From contig JAWKRB010000005.1 in the NCBI GenBank assembly GCA_041389885.1, positions 310,001 through 374,000 on the forward strand: DNA of 64,000 bases. Direction: 5' to 3'. The notes below the pieces were generated by a model. That model did not search any database. It was not told the DNA's origin and was given only the letters and a program-made list of their open reading frames with translations. The translations under genes were made by a program, and so were the position numbers. This document shows, piece after piece, positions 36,019-44,697 of this stretch (positions within the stretch are counted from its first letter, which is position 1; each line of letters starts with the position of its first letter). The stretch is from JAWKRB01 sp041389885 (lineage in GTDB: Bacteria > Myxococcota_A > Polyangia > Polyangiales > Ga0077539).

Positions 36019-36513
36019 TCAGTCTTCGAGGTTCGCGCGGAGCATCCAGGCGGTCTTCTCGTGGATGTCCATGCGCTGCGTGAGGAGGTCGGCGGTGGGC
36101 TGGTCGCTGGCGCCGTCGGCGACGGTGAACACCTCGCGGGCCGTGCGCGCCACGGCCTCGTGGCCGCGGGCGAGGAGCTCGACCATCTTCGTCGCCTTCG
36201 GGGGCGCCGTGGGCGCGTCGGGGAGGCTGCTCAGACGGGCGAAGTCGGCGTAGGAGCCGGGGGCGGGAAAGCCCAGCGAGCGGATGCGCTCGGCGATGGG
36301 GTCCACGGCGTTCCAGAGCTCGGTGTACTGGGTCATGAACATCGCGTGGAGCGAGTTGAACTGCGGCCCCGTGACGTTCCAGTGGAAGTTGTGGGTGGTG
36401 AGGTACAGCGTGTAGGTGTCGGCGAGGAGCTTGCTCAGCCCGGCGGCGATGGCCTCGCGGTGCTTCTCCGAGATGCCGATGTCCAGGGTGACGGAGTCTT
36501 TCTTCTTTCCCAC
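36019..36513 (-). CDS. dps: Dps-family ferritin-like protein
   Basis: A 164-residue four-helix-bundle protein that stores iron and protects DNA from peroxide. It has the Dps signature NFHWNVTGPQF at the first helix end, with HAMF and the DPIAERIR segment that carries the acidic ferroxidase ligands. Length is normal. The GTG at 36513 is chosen because a strong AGGAG-type RBS (minus strand of 36520-36527) precedes it. The frame upstream is Arg-rich. It is transcribed with the Cys-rich gene and is divergent from the atypical kinase. Confidence 0.93.
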   Translation of the reverse strand: MGKKKDSVTLDIGISEKHREAIAAGLSKLLADTYTLYLTTHNFHWNVTGPQFNSLHAMFMTQYTELWNAVDPIAERIRSLGFPAPGSYADFARLSSLPDAPTAPPKATKMVELLARGHEAVARTAREVFTVADGASDQPTADLLTQRMDIHEKTAWMLRANLED

Positions 36514-36519
36514 GAGCGC

Positions 36520-36527
36520 TCTCCTCT
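36520..36527 (-). promoter_or_regulatory. ribosome binding site fixing the GTG start of dps
   Basis: The minus-strand reading GAGGAGAG about seven bases before the GTG at 36513 is the best Shine-Dalgarno match in the area. Confidence 0.5.
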
Positions 36528-36650
36528 TCGAGTCGCGCGGCGAATCTGCGCCGCGGCGAGGCAGAATCATCGCGCGAAGTGCGCCGCGCGGTCCAGGTAC
36601 GATGCAGAACCCTATTGCGCGGGTGCGGGAACCGTTACACTCCCCGCTCG

Positions 36651-37682
36651 ATGACGCGAGAGGGCATCCCCGAAGAGCACGTCGAGACCGCGAATGCGCT
36701 CCGCGAGCGAGGGTTTGAAATCGAGTCCGTGCTCGGGCGAGGCGGCGTCGGCGTGGTCTTCGCCGCGGCGCGCGACGACGCGAAGCTCGCGGTGAAGGTG
36801 GCCGCGCCCTGGTCGTCCATCGACGCCGGCCGTGACCCCGAGGCCACCCTCGACCGCGTGCGCTACCCCCGCCTCGACGACGACGGGCGCACCGTGCGCT
36901 GCGCGCCGCCCATCGAGGCCCAGCTCTGCAACCGCGCCGTCGAGGGCGAGGTCCGCCGGCTGAGAGAGGTCGAAGACGACGCGCTGGTGCCCGTGCGCGA
37001 GTCCTTCACGGTGAACGGCCGCGCGGCCTACGTCATGCCCAGGGTCGAGGGAGACACCCTCAAGGTCGCCCCCGGCCCCGGCCTCCGCGCGCTGGTCACC
37101 GCGCTCTACCGCCTGCACGAGAAGGGCTTCGCCCACGGCGACCTCAAGCCCGAGAACGTGCGGGTCACGGGCGAGAGCGCGGTCACCCTCATCGACCCCA
37201 TGCCCGTGGGCTCCGAGCTGGTCACCCCGGCGTGGACGCACCTGAACTTCCTGGTCTCGACCCCGCTGGTCGACAGCGCCGACCCCCGCGATCGTCGCCT
37301 CGTGCTGCGGCACAGAGACTTCGCCGCGCTCGCGCTGATGTTCGCGCGGGCGTGGACCGGCGAGCAGCCCTGGGGCCACGCCGAGGTCGCGCGCATGCTC
37401 GACCGCGCGGTGTCGATGGACGACAAGCGCGCCGAGCTCCAGCGCGCCCGCGAGCGGCTGCAGAAGCTCCTGCCGAAGCTCCCGCTCACCCTGCGGCCCT
37501 TCGTGAGCCTCGCGCTCGACCCGGGGCTCTGGCCCGAGGAGGGGCCGATCTTCGCGGCCTACCTCCAGGCCCGTCCCTTCGAGACGCGGTGCGACGCGAT
37601 GAGCTCGATGAACCTGCCCGAGCTCCTCCCTGACATTGACCCTGCGCCTTCCGACGTTGCGGTGACGTCCGGGGACGCATAG
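36651..37682 (+). CDS. atypical protein-kinase-fold protein with altered DFG motif
   Basis: A 343-residue protein with a kinase fold. It has a Gly-rich loop (LGRGGVGVVFAAA), a VAIK-type lysine K49 (LAVKV), and catalytic loop HGDLKPENV at 162-170 (HG instead of HR). The magnesium motif DFG is replaced by IDPMPVG (D182-P183). The catalytic Asp164, Lys166 and Asn169 are present, so activity is possible, but the HGD loop and lost Phe-Gly recall sugar/lipid-type or pseudokinase branches. It is 21 bp upstream of the large membrane glycosyltransferase-like gene, which suggests an operon and a substrate in glycan or lipid metabolism (inference). Confidence 0.75.
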   Translation: MTREGIPEEHVETANALRERGFEIESVLGRGGVGVVFAAARDDAKLAVKVAAPWSSIDAGRDPEATLDRVRYPRLDDDGRTVRCAPPIEAQLCNRAVEGEVRRLREVEDDALVPVRESFTVNGRAAYVMPRVEGDTLKVAPGPGLRALVTALYRLHEKGFAHGDLKPENVRVTGESAVTLIDPMPVGSELVTPAWTHLNFLVSTPLVDSADPRDRRLVLRHRDFAALALMFARAWTGEQPWGHAEVARMLDRAVSMDDKRAELQRARERLQKLLPKLPLTLRPFVSLALDPGLWPEEGPIFAAYLQARPFETRCDAMSSMNLPELLPDIDPAPSDVAVTSGDA

Positions 37683-37703
37683 AGCCCCACTGGCCCCCTG
37701 ACG

Positions 37704-40700
37704 ATGCGGCGATCGCGGGCTGAGACCCCGACCATGATCTGGCTCGCGCTCCTCGGCGCGATCCTGGCCTTCTTCGGCGCGCACGTCGGGCGCACGTGGG
37801 ATTTCACCGTCGACGACGCGGGGATCTCGTACAGCTACGCCCGCAACCTCTGGCGCGGGTACGGGATGGTGCTCACGCCGGGCTCCGAGCGCGTCGAGGC
37901 CGCGACGAACTTCTTGTGGGTGCTGTTGCTCTCGCCGGCCGACGCCCTGGGGGTCTCGCACGAGGCGCTCTCGAAGGTGCTCGGGCTGGCCTTCGCGTCG
38001 GCGGCGCTCGGGGCCGTGGCGATGTTCCCCTCGGTCGCGTACCGCCGTCGCCCGCGGTTCTTCGACCTCGTGGCCCCCGCCGTCGCCGCCACCTTCGCCC
38101 ACCACGCGCTGTGGACCGCGTCGGGCCTCGAGAACGGGCTCTACCAGTTCCTCCTCGCGCTCTCGCTGGTGCTCCTCGCGCACGAAGAGAACGACCCCGA
38201 GCGCACCCCGTGGTCCGCCGCGGCCCTCTCGCTGCTCTTCTGGACCCGCCCTGACGGCCTGCTCTACGCGGGCGCCTTCGCCGGCGCCAAGGCCCTCCGC
38301 GCGCTCACCTCGAAGCCCGCCCGGCAAGACCTCGTGTGGTCGGTGCTCCTGGGCCTGGGCGTCGGCTCGCTCGAGCTCTTTCGCCTCGCGTACTTCGCCT
38401 ACCCCCTGCCCAACAGCTTCTACACGAAGAAGCGCACCTTCGACTTCGGCAAGGACCTCACCAGCCTCACCTCCGCGGGCTGGGTCTACGTCGGCTCCTT
38501 CGTGCGCACCTACAAGCTCGAGCGCGCGCTGATGTTCGCGCCCGCGATGCTCCTCGCGCTCCGCGCGCCGGTGGCCCGCATCGCCCTCGCCGTGGCCGTC
38601 GCCGCGAGCTTCTTTCTCCCGGTCTACTCGCACGGCGACTGGATGGAGGAGTGGCGCTTTCTCACCTACGGCACGCCCATCCTCGCCCTCGCCTTCGCCG
38701 AGGCGGCCCGCGCGGTCGCGCGGATCGTGACGGCGGTCTTTCCCCGCGCCCTGCGCCCGGCGGTGGCCCTCGCGCTGACCCCCCTCGCGGCATACGCCGT
38801 GGTGCGCGAGGTCACCCAGAGCTACCCCGCGCGCTTCACCACCACGCAGCGGCACAACACCCTCGACTTCGAGACCGTGCGCGGTCGCGCGCGCTACTAC
38901 GCCGCCGCGGCGCGGGCGCTCGAGCTCCGCGGCGGCAGCGTGCTCGACCCCGACGTGGGCGGCGTCTCGTACGACTCGGGACTCCAGGTCGTCGACCTCT
39001 TCGGCCTGGGCGACATCGCCATCGCGCACACGCACCCCGTCGACGAGCCCGGCATGCGCGAGGCGATCTTCTGGGAGCGACGTCCGAGCTTCGTGCACCT
39101 CCACGGCGCGTGGTTCGGCGCCGTCGCGCTGGAGCGCCTGGAGGAGCTGGAGCAGTTCTACATCCGCCTGCCCTTCGTGATCTCAGGCGCCCACGACGAC
39201 GCGAGCAATTGGGTGCGCCGCGAGCTCCTCGCCGCGCCGTGGACCGAGACGCAGCGCCGCGGCCCGCCGTGGTCGACCCCGGTGAGCGCGCGCGTGGAGG
39301 GCTACACCCTCAGCGCCGCGGCCCTGGAGCCGGGCGAGGCGCTCACCGTCGAGGTCACCCTCGCCGACGCGAGCTCCGGCGCCTGGGGCGCCCTCGTGGC
39401 CGAGCCGCGAGGCGGCGCGGGCAGGGCGATCACCGCGCCGCTCAACCCCTTCGGGGGGGTGGTGATCCCGAGCGCGCTGCTGCCCGGCGAGCGGCCCTGG
39501 AGCCGGGCGAGGATGACCCTCCCCAGCGGGCGCTGGGAGATCCGCTGGCGCAGCGGCGCCGCCGAGGCGACCCTGGGCGCGGTCACCGTGGGGCAGGGGC
39601 AGGGCGTGAGCGCGCGCCGCGCCGCGGCGGGCGAGATGCGCGCGCTGCTCCGCGCGGGGAGGATGCACGACGCGCGGGCCCTCGCGCTCTCGCTCCGGCT
39701 GCGGGTTCAAGAGCGCGACGACGAGGCCCTGCGCGACGCCCTCTCGCTCTACGCGCGGGCCCTCGCCGACCGCGCGCTCACCCTGGGCGAGCACGAGCGC
39801 TTCGCCGTCGCGGCGGCGCTGGCGCGCGAGGCGCGGGCCTTCGCGCTGGACGACGGCGCGGCCACCGCCACCGTGCGGCGACTGACCGAGCGCATGGCCG
39901 ACCGCGCGAGGAGCCTGCGCCGCAGCGACGCGGCCGAGGCGTTTCGCCTGGCGCGGGACGCGGTGCTCATCGACCCCCGGCGGAGCTGGATGCGCCGCCT
40001 CGCCGAAGAGCTCAGGCCCTTGCGGCGCAACGACTACGACGGCGGGAGGGACCTCGCGGCGTACCGCACGGCGGCGGCGGCGATGGCCCCCGCGTCGGGC
40101 GCGCGCGTCGAGGACCTCGACCGCGCGGTGGTGCTCCTCGGGAGCTGCGACCGCTACGTCGAGGCCGCGGCGCTGGTCGACCGCGCGGGCGTGCAGCCCC
40201 GGTCGTTTCGAGCGCGGCTGGTCGCGGCGCGGGGCTACCTGAGCCGCGGAGAGCTGAACGAGGCGCGGGCGCTGGCCTCGACGGTGCCCTGCGCGACCGC
40301 GCGCGACCGCGAGCTCGCCCTGGGCTACCGCGCCCTCGCCGGGCGCGCGCTGCGCGAGGGCGACGCCCGTTGCGAGCGCGAGGGGAGCGACGCGGCGACG
40401 GCCTCGTGGCTCCGCGGCGCCGCGCCCTTCGACGCGCGCGAGGGCTCCTTCGAGCAGACGGGCTGGGGGGGGTGGACGGCGACGGGGAGGGCCTTCGGCG
40501 CGGGTCCGCTGCACGACACGCCGAGCAACCAGACCTTCGTGAACGGCTGGCGGGGCTGGCGCTACGCGAGCTCGTACCGCGGCACGAACAGCGACGCGGG
40601 CACCGGGTCGCTCCGCTCGCGTCCCTTCACGGTCGCGAGCGACGGGATGTCGTTCTTGATCGCGGGGGGCGCCGACGCCGAGAAGCTCGGGGTGCGGCTT

Positions 40701-40889
40701 CGCGTGGGTGGGCGCGTGGTGCTCCGCGCCGCGGGCAACAACACCGAGGGCTTTCACCGGGTGTTCTGGGACCTTCGCCCCTGGCGCGGCCAGAGCGCCG
40801 TGATCGAGGTCGAAGACAGCTCCGCCGAGGCCTGGGGCCACGTGATGGTCGACGACTTTCTCGCCGAAGAGGTCCTGCCGCAGGGCTGA
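37704..40889 (+). CDS. large GT-C-like membrane protein with helical and jelly-roll C-terminal parts
   Basis: A 1061-residue protein. The first ~400 residues hold about ten hydrophobic helices with an early acidic loop motif (WDFTVDDAGISYSYARNL), typical of GT-C-fold lipid-linked-sugar glycosyltransferases. Residues ~400-520 form a loop region. About 530-640 is beta-rich, and about 640-880 is helical, with ALARDA/ALAREA-type TPR-like repeats. About 890-1055 forms a jelly roll (GWRGWRYASSYRGTNSDAGTGSL; DGMSFLIAGG; GFHRVFWDLRPWRGQ) like carbohydrate-binding C-terminal domains. It may glycosylate a surface component. It follows the atypical kinase and precedes a lipoprotein gene by 41 bp. Confidence 0.8.
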   Translation: MRRSRAETPTMIWLALLGAILAFFGAHVGRTWDFTVDDAGISYSYARNLWRGYGMVLTPGSERVEAATNFLWVLLLSPADALGVSHEALSKVLGLAFASAALGAVAMFPSVAYRRRPRFFDLVAPAVAATFAHHALWTASGLENGLYQFLLALSLVLLAHEENDPERTPWSAAALSLLFWTRPDGLLYAGAFAGAKALRALTSKPARQDLVWSVLLGLGVGSLELFRLAYFAYPLPNSFYTKKRTFDFGKDLTSLTSAGWVYVGSFVRTYKLERALMFAPAMLLALRAPVARIALAVAVAASFFLPVYSHGDWMEEWRFLTYGTPILALAFAEAARAVARIVTAVFPRALRPAVALALTPLAAYAVVREVTQSYPARFTTTQRHNTLDFETVRGRARYYAAAARALELRGGSVLDPDVGGVSYDSGLQVVDLFGLGDIAIAHTHPVDEPGMREAIFWERRPSFVHLHGAWFGAVALERLEELEQFYIRLPFVISGAHDDASNWVRRELLAAPWTETQRRGPPWSTPVSARVEGYTLSAAALEPGEALTVEVTLADASSGAWGALVAEPRGGAGRAITAPLNPFGGVVIPSALLPGERPWSRARMTLPSGRWEIRWRSGAAEATLGAVTVGQGQGVSARRAAAGEMRALLRAGRMHDARALALSLRLRVQERDDEALRDALSLYARALADRALTLGEHERFAVAAALAREARAFALDDGAATATVRRLTERMADRARSLRRSDAAEAFRLARDAVLIDPRRSWMRRLAEELRPLRRNDYDGGRDLAAYRTAAAAMAPASGARVEDLDRAVVLLGSCDRYVEAAALVDRAGVQPRSFRARLVAARGYLSRGELNEARALASTVPCATARDRELALGYRALAGRALREGDARCEREGSDAATASWLRGAAPFDAREGSFEQTGWGGWTATGRAFGAGPLHDTPSNQTFVNGWRGWRYASSYRGTNSDAGTGSLRSRPFTVASDGMSFLIAGGADAEKLGVRLRVGGRVVLRAAGNNTEGFHRVFWDLRPWRGQSAVIEVEDSSAEAWGHVMVDDFLAEEVLPQG

Positions 40890-40930
40890 GCCCTGAGCCG
40901 CGCCGAGAATTCTGGTAGCACCGCTGGCGC

Positions 40931-42160
40931 ATGAACCCGCACCGCGCGCTCCGACACGCCACGCTCTCTCTGCTCCTCGCCGCGAGCGGCTGCGACGGCA
41001 CCACGCCGGTCGCGACGCCCGACGCCGCCGCGCGCGACGTCTCCGCGGTGACCGACATCGCGCCCGCCGACGCCGCCGCGCCCGTCGACGCGCCCGCGGC
41101 CGTGCCCCTGGGGCTCAACGACGTCTCGGTGCTCTTTCCGCTTCCGTCGGGCGCCGACGCGGAGGGCTACCTCCACCCCCTCGACGAGGGCCCGCGCGGG
41201 GTGCTGCTTCCGCCCGCGGTGTTCGACGCGATCCCGACCTTTCCGGTGATCCCCGCGCAGGGGCTCGTGTACGACCGCATGCGGGTGATCGCCGTGCGCT
41301 TCGACGGCTGCGGGCGCAGCCCCGACGCGTGCCGCCCCGAGGTGCGCATGGTGATGCAGCCGGTGAACGCCGACGGCACCCTCCGCGACTCGGCGCTGCA
41401 CCTCTTCTACGAGCTCACCCCCGAGGCGATGACCGAGGTGGTGGCCGAGCTCCGTCGCCTCCGCGCGGACCACCGCGCCACCACGGGCGCGCCCCTCGAC
41501 GTGCACCCGACCCTCGTCGCCGAGGGGGTGACCGGCGCCTACGGCACCGCCCTCCGCGCGCTGCTGCTGCGCCAGGCCGGTGAGCAGAACCTCATCCGCG
41601 TGACCTTCTTCTTGCGCGCGCCGCCGGTGCAGGAGGTGTGGTTCTTCGGCGGCCTCGAGCGCGTCGACGGAGACTTCGTCGCGATGAACATCGTGGGCGT
41701 CGGGCGCGGCAACCAGCGGGTGATTCGCGCGCCCGTCGACGGCGGATACGACTTCAACCTCACGCCCGTCGGCGACGCGCCCGAAGACGGACGGGCGCTG
41801 CTCACCAGCGCCGCGGCGACGTCCGCGAGCGACGCGCAGCGGCGCGCGGCGATGGGCTCGTACCTTCGCGTCGAGAACCCGCGGCGCTACGTGCCCGACC
41901 AGCTCCCCTGCGCGGGGTGTCACCTCGCGGCGTTCATCACGGCGGAGACCACGCGGCGCTTCGGACTCGACCCCGGCGCGTTCAGCGCCGATCGCTTCAC
42001 GTCGGAGCGCGACCTCACCCGGCGCGGCGGCGCGGCGGACGAGCCCTCGTCGTTGCGTGCGTTCGGGTGGTTCGGGCGAACGCCGATGATCGCGCAGCGC
42101 ACCGTCAACGAGTCGGCCGCGGTGCTGGAGCACCTCGAGGCGAACTATCCGTCGCGGTAG
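40931..42160 (+). CDS. lipoprotein with one haem-binding CxxCH motif
   Basis: A 409-residue predicted lipoprotein (LSLLLAASGC lipobox). A short Asp/Ala/Pro spacer precedes a globular region (about 60-330) of unknown fold. Near the C-terminus is a single haem-c motif LPCAGCHLAAFI (residues ~325), followed by a conserved-looking segment with FGLDPGAFSADRFTSERDL and a terminal HLEANYPS. It may be an electron carrier or have a structural haem. It is last in the kinase / GT-C / lipoprotein run. The MITE-like element begins 35 bp after its stop. Confidence 0.72.
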   Translation: MNPHRALRHATLSLLLAASGCDGTTPVATPDAAARDVSAVTDIAPADAAAPVDAPAAVPLGLNDVSVLFPLPSGADAEGYLHPLDEGPRGVLLPPAVFDAIPTFPVIPAQGLVYDRMRVIAVRFDGCGRSPDACRPEVRMVMQPVNADGTLRDSALHLFYELTPEAMTEVVAELRRLRADHRATTGAPLDVHPTLVAEGVTGAYGTALRALLLRQAGEQNLIRVTFFLRAPPVQEVWFFGGLERVDGDFVAMNIVGVGRGNQRVIRAPVDGGYDFNLTPVGDAPEDGRALLTSAAATSASDAQRRAAMGSYLRVENPRRYVPDQLPCAGCHLAAFITAETTRRFGLDPGAFSADRFTSERDLTRRGGAADEPSSLRAFGWFGRTPMIAQRTVNESAAVLEHLEANYPSR

Positions 42161-42195
42161 GCGATTCGACGTGTCGTGAGGGGGAGGAGCGAGGC

Positions 42196-42637
42196 CAGGG
42201 CGAGCGCATCAATTCCTCCATGGATACAATGGATTTGTCGCAGGCGGAGGGGCTGCCCCCTCCGCTCGCCGGGCGCTCCCTGCGGTCGCTGGCTCGCTGA
42301 AGTGGGAGCCTGATACTGGGCGCCCCCGCCGGGGCGGGGGCTGACCGGGCGCACGCCGGGTGTGTTCCACACCCGACGGTGTGTGAAGGATTCGCGGGAT
42401 GTTCCGCCGTGAGCTGCCGACGCAGTTCCATCGCGAAGATCGATCACCCCACCGTCGAGCGCGGCACGCGCGCGACGATCGCCCGGTCAGCCCCCGCCCC
42501 GGCGGGGGCGCCCAGGTTCAGGCTCCCACTTCAGCGAGCCAGCGACCGCAGGGAGCGCCCGGCGAGCGAAGGGGGCAGCTGAAAGCGGTGAGCACCGTTT
42601 CCATTGAAACCAATGAGGAATTGATGCGCTCGCCCTG
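42196..42637. mobile_element. MITE-like palindromic element, long form (element B)
   Basis: The left end GGGCGAGCGCATCAATTCCT (from 42198) is repeated inverted at the right end (ending 42637). With mismatches the terminal inverted repeats extend about 37 bp. The next ~110 bp from the left end and ~60 bp from the right end match the 175-bp element at 58741-58915 almost base for base, but here an extra ~265 bp is inserted in the middle. It codes for nothing convincing. No transposase and no clear target duplication are seen. It fills the 541-bp gap between a lipoprotein gene and the AAA ATPase operon. Confidence 0.8.
42263..42568. repeat. 89-bp near-perfect inverted repeat inside element B
   Basis: Arms 42263-42351 and 42480-42568 are inverted copies with two mismatches (around 42314-42316), separated by 128 bp. 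The outer ~45 bp of each arm also occur once in element A. The inner ~44 bp, with the palindromic CCCCCGCCGGGGCGGGGG core, are unique to element B. As RNA or a cruciform this would be extremely stable. Confidence 0.88.
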
Positions 42638-42701
42638 CCCCGCGCGGGGTGAGAGTTGCGGGCCTTCGCGCGAGAGACGTACATCTGTTCCGAGGACTTC
42701 G

Positions 42702-44045
42702 ATGCAGATCCGCCGATTCTGGGCTCGGGGCTATCGCAGCCTGAGAGAGCTGGTGCTCGACCCGACTGGCCCCTTCAACATCTTCTACGGGCCCAACGGC
42801 AGCGGAAAGTCGAACATCCTCGACGCCCTCGACGCCCTGCATCGATCGCTGGGGGTGGTCGCCTCCGAGCGCCACGGAGCGTTGCTCAACACGCAGTCCG
42901 CGGGGAGCGACATGGCGCGCGAGAAGGAGAGCGCCGCGGGGCGGGCGGTCTGCGACCTGAGAATCCTCCGCGAGGAGGACGTCACGCGCGGGCTGGTCCC
43001 CGCGGAGATGGCCCTCGGCGCGCGGTGGGCGTTCGACCCAGCAGACCAGCGTCGCCTCGGGTATGCGGGCGCGTCGCTCGAGGTCGAGCTCTGCTTCTCG
43101 GCGGTGAACCGCGAGGCGCCTCGGCTCTGGCTCTCTCGCGTGGCGATCGATGAGCACGAGACGCCCGACCTCTTCGAGCGCGTGCCCGGCGGAATCGACG
43201 CGCTCCTCGCGCTGCTCCGCCGAACCGCGATGGACTTCGCCAGGGTCGACGCCGCGCGCTTTCCCGCCGACGAGACCCTCGACGCGCCGGGCTCGAGCGA
43301 AGAGCCCCCGGTCAGGAGCTTCTTGCATGAGGGCAAGCTCAAGAACGCCCTCTTCGCCGCGTCGACCTCGCGAGACCACGCGCTCCGCGACCGATGGAAG
43401 GCGTACCGCAGCCTCCTCCAGGGGCCGCCCCTGTGTCGCCCCGAGTTCGACATCACCCTCGACCCGGTCTCGAAGGCCCTCGATGTGCGGGAACTCTTGG
43501 ACGGGGGGGACGTGTCGATTCAGCGCGTGGGCCTCGGCGTCGCTCAGCTCTACGCGGCGCTCGCGGGGATCATGCTCAGCAACTCCGACATCGTCGCGAT
43601 CGAGGAGCCTGAGGCGCACCTGCACGCGCCCACCACCGGGCGCCAGTTTCGAGAGCTGCTGCTGGAGGTCGTGCGCAGTAACAGGGTCGACCAGCTCTTC
43701 ATCGCGACCCACAGCAACCTGTTCGACCTTGACCCAGAGGGCTACTGGGACGTGTCGGTGCGCGAGGGCGACACGATCGTTCAGCGCAAGCCGCTCTCTG
43801 AGATCGATCGGCTGCACCTCTACGAGCCGGGGCCGGCCAAGCACGCCCTCCTCAAGCTCCTTCGCTATGCACCCGACGACGAGGTCGTCTTTCGTCGGCC
43901 CGACGGCTCTCCCGTCACCGCGGTCGAGATGCAGCGCTCGCTCCAAGAAGACGACGCGACCGCGCTCGCGTTCCTCGAGACCCTGCACGGCGCCGCGCTG
44001 CGGGTCGTGCGGCTCGGCGCGCGGATCAAGGACGCCTCGGCGTGA
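42702..44045 (+). CDS. ABC/OLD-type AAA ATPase, candidate defence sensor
   Basis: A 447-residue ATPase of the SMC/RecF/OLD-like ABC class. It starts MQIRRFWARGYRSLREL. Walker A GPNGSGKS is at 30-37. A signature-like QRVGLGVAQLYAAL precedes Walker B DIVAIEEPEAHLH (D296, catalytic E302), and the H-loop IATHS has His337. There is no TOPRIM nuclease or coiled-coil arm, so it is an ATPase without a built-in effector. The stop overlaps the GTG of the next gene by 4 bp. Such stand-alone ATPases pair with small effectors in systems such as Septu and PARIS. Codons look less extreme in GC than in neighbours (by eye), fitting transfer. Element B lies immediately upstream. Confidence 0.88.
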   Translation: MQIRRFWARGYRSLRELVLDPTGPFNIFYGPNGSGKSNILDALDALHRSLGVVASERHGALLNTQSAGSDMAREKESAAGRAVCDLRILREEDVTRGLVPAEMALGARWAFDPADQRRLGYAGASLEVELCFSAVNREAPRLWLSRVAIDEHETPDLFERVPGGIDALLALLRRTAMDFARVDAARFPADETLDAPGSSEEPPVRSFLHEGKLKNALFAASTSRDHALRDRWKAYRSLLQGPPLCRPEFDITLDPVSKALDVRELLDGGDVSIQRVGLGVAQLYAALAGIMLSNSDIVAIEEPEAHLHAPTTGRQFRELLLEVVRSNRVDQLFIATHSNLFDLDPEGYWDVSVREGDTIVQRKPLSEIDRLHLYEPGPAKHALLKLLRYAPDDEVVFRRPDGSPVTAVEMQRSLQEDDATALAFLETLHGAALRVVRLGARIKDASA

Positions 44046-44689
44046 GCGCCTGGCTCCTGATCGCGCCTTCTCGGGACGACGACGCGGCGCTCGCCGCCAC
44101 CCGCTGGATCTCGGAGGTGACACGGGAGCGAGCGACCCCGGCGCCGCGCGCGCTCCTCGGGCATGAGGCCGTGCGAGGGGGCATGGAGGAGATGCTCCGC
44201 GCGGATCCCTCGTTGAGGGGTGTCGCGTTCTTCGGACACGGCGCCGAAGATCGCCTCTTCGGCGCCGACCGAGCTCCGGGCGCGCCTGGCCCCTCGCGGC
44301 TCGATGCGCAGAACGTCGCGCTGCTGGACGGGCGCTGGGTGCACGCCTTCGCCTGCCTGTCTGGTCTGAGCCTCGCGCGGCGCGCGGCGAGGGCGGGCGC
44401 GGAGATCTTCGTGGGATATCGCCGTCCGCTGGACGCAGGGTGGTCTGCGCCGCCCTCCGCGCCGACGTCCTTCGCCGACGTCGTGACGTCGACGACGCTG
44501 GCGCTCTTGCAGGGTCAGCGCGACGAGCGCGAGCTCCGCGCGAACGTCAGCCGCGCCGTCGACGTGTTCTTTGAGGACCTGGAGTCTGTGCCCGACGACG
44601 ACCGCTCCCCCGGCTGGATGTGGCTCTACGCCCTCGCGCAACAGCTCGTCGACGACATGGTCGTCGAGACCGGCAGCGCCGCTCCGTAG
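44042..44689 (+). CDS. caspase/CHAT-like His-Cys peptidase, candidate effector
   Basis: A 215-residue protein encoded in the same operon as the ATPase (GTG start inside its stop, GTGA overlap). It has a putative catalytic His66 in GVAFFGHGAED and Cys105 in WVHAFACLSGLSLARRA, 39 residues apart. Each motif ends a hydrophobic strand. This is the order and context of the dyad in caspase-like and CHAT peptidases (GHG ... AC.SG..LA...GA..F.G). The C-terminal half is helical (ELRANVSRAVDVFFEDL). It has no signal peptide or membrane segment. I infer a cytoplasmic protease activated by the ATPase partner. Without a fold search the call stays tentative. Confidence 0.7.
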   Translation: MSAWLLIAPSRDDDAALAATRWISEVTRERATPAPRALLGHEAVRGGMEEMLRADPSLRGVAFFGHGAEDRLFGADRAPGAPGPSRLDAQNVALLDGRWVHAFACLSGLSLARRAARAGAEIFVGYRRPLDAGWSAPPSAPTSFADVVTSTTLALLQGQRDERELRANVSRAVDVFFEDLESVPDDDRSPGWMWLYALAQQLVDDMVVETGSAAP

Positions 44690-44697
44690 CGTGAGGC

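Noticed and set aside
42231..42300. Peptide ending LPPPLAGRSLRSLAR seen in both repeat elements
   Set aside because: It is the chance translation of the GC-rich repeat. Coding starts and RBS are absent.
42196..42637. Target-site duplication around element B
   Set aside because: Flanks (GAGCGAGG and CCCCGCGC) do not match each other.
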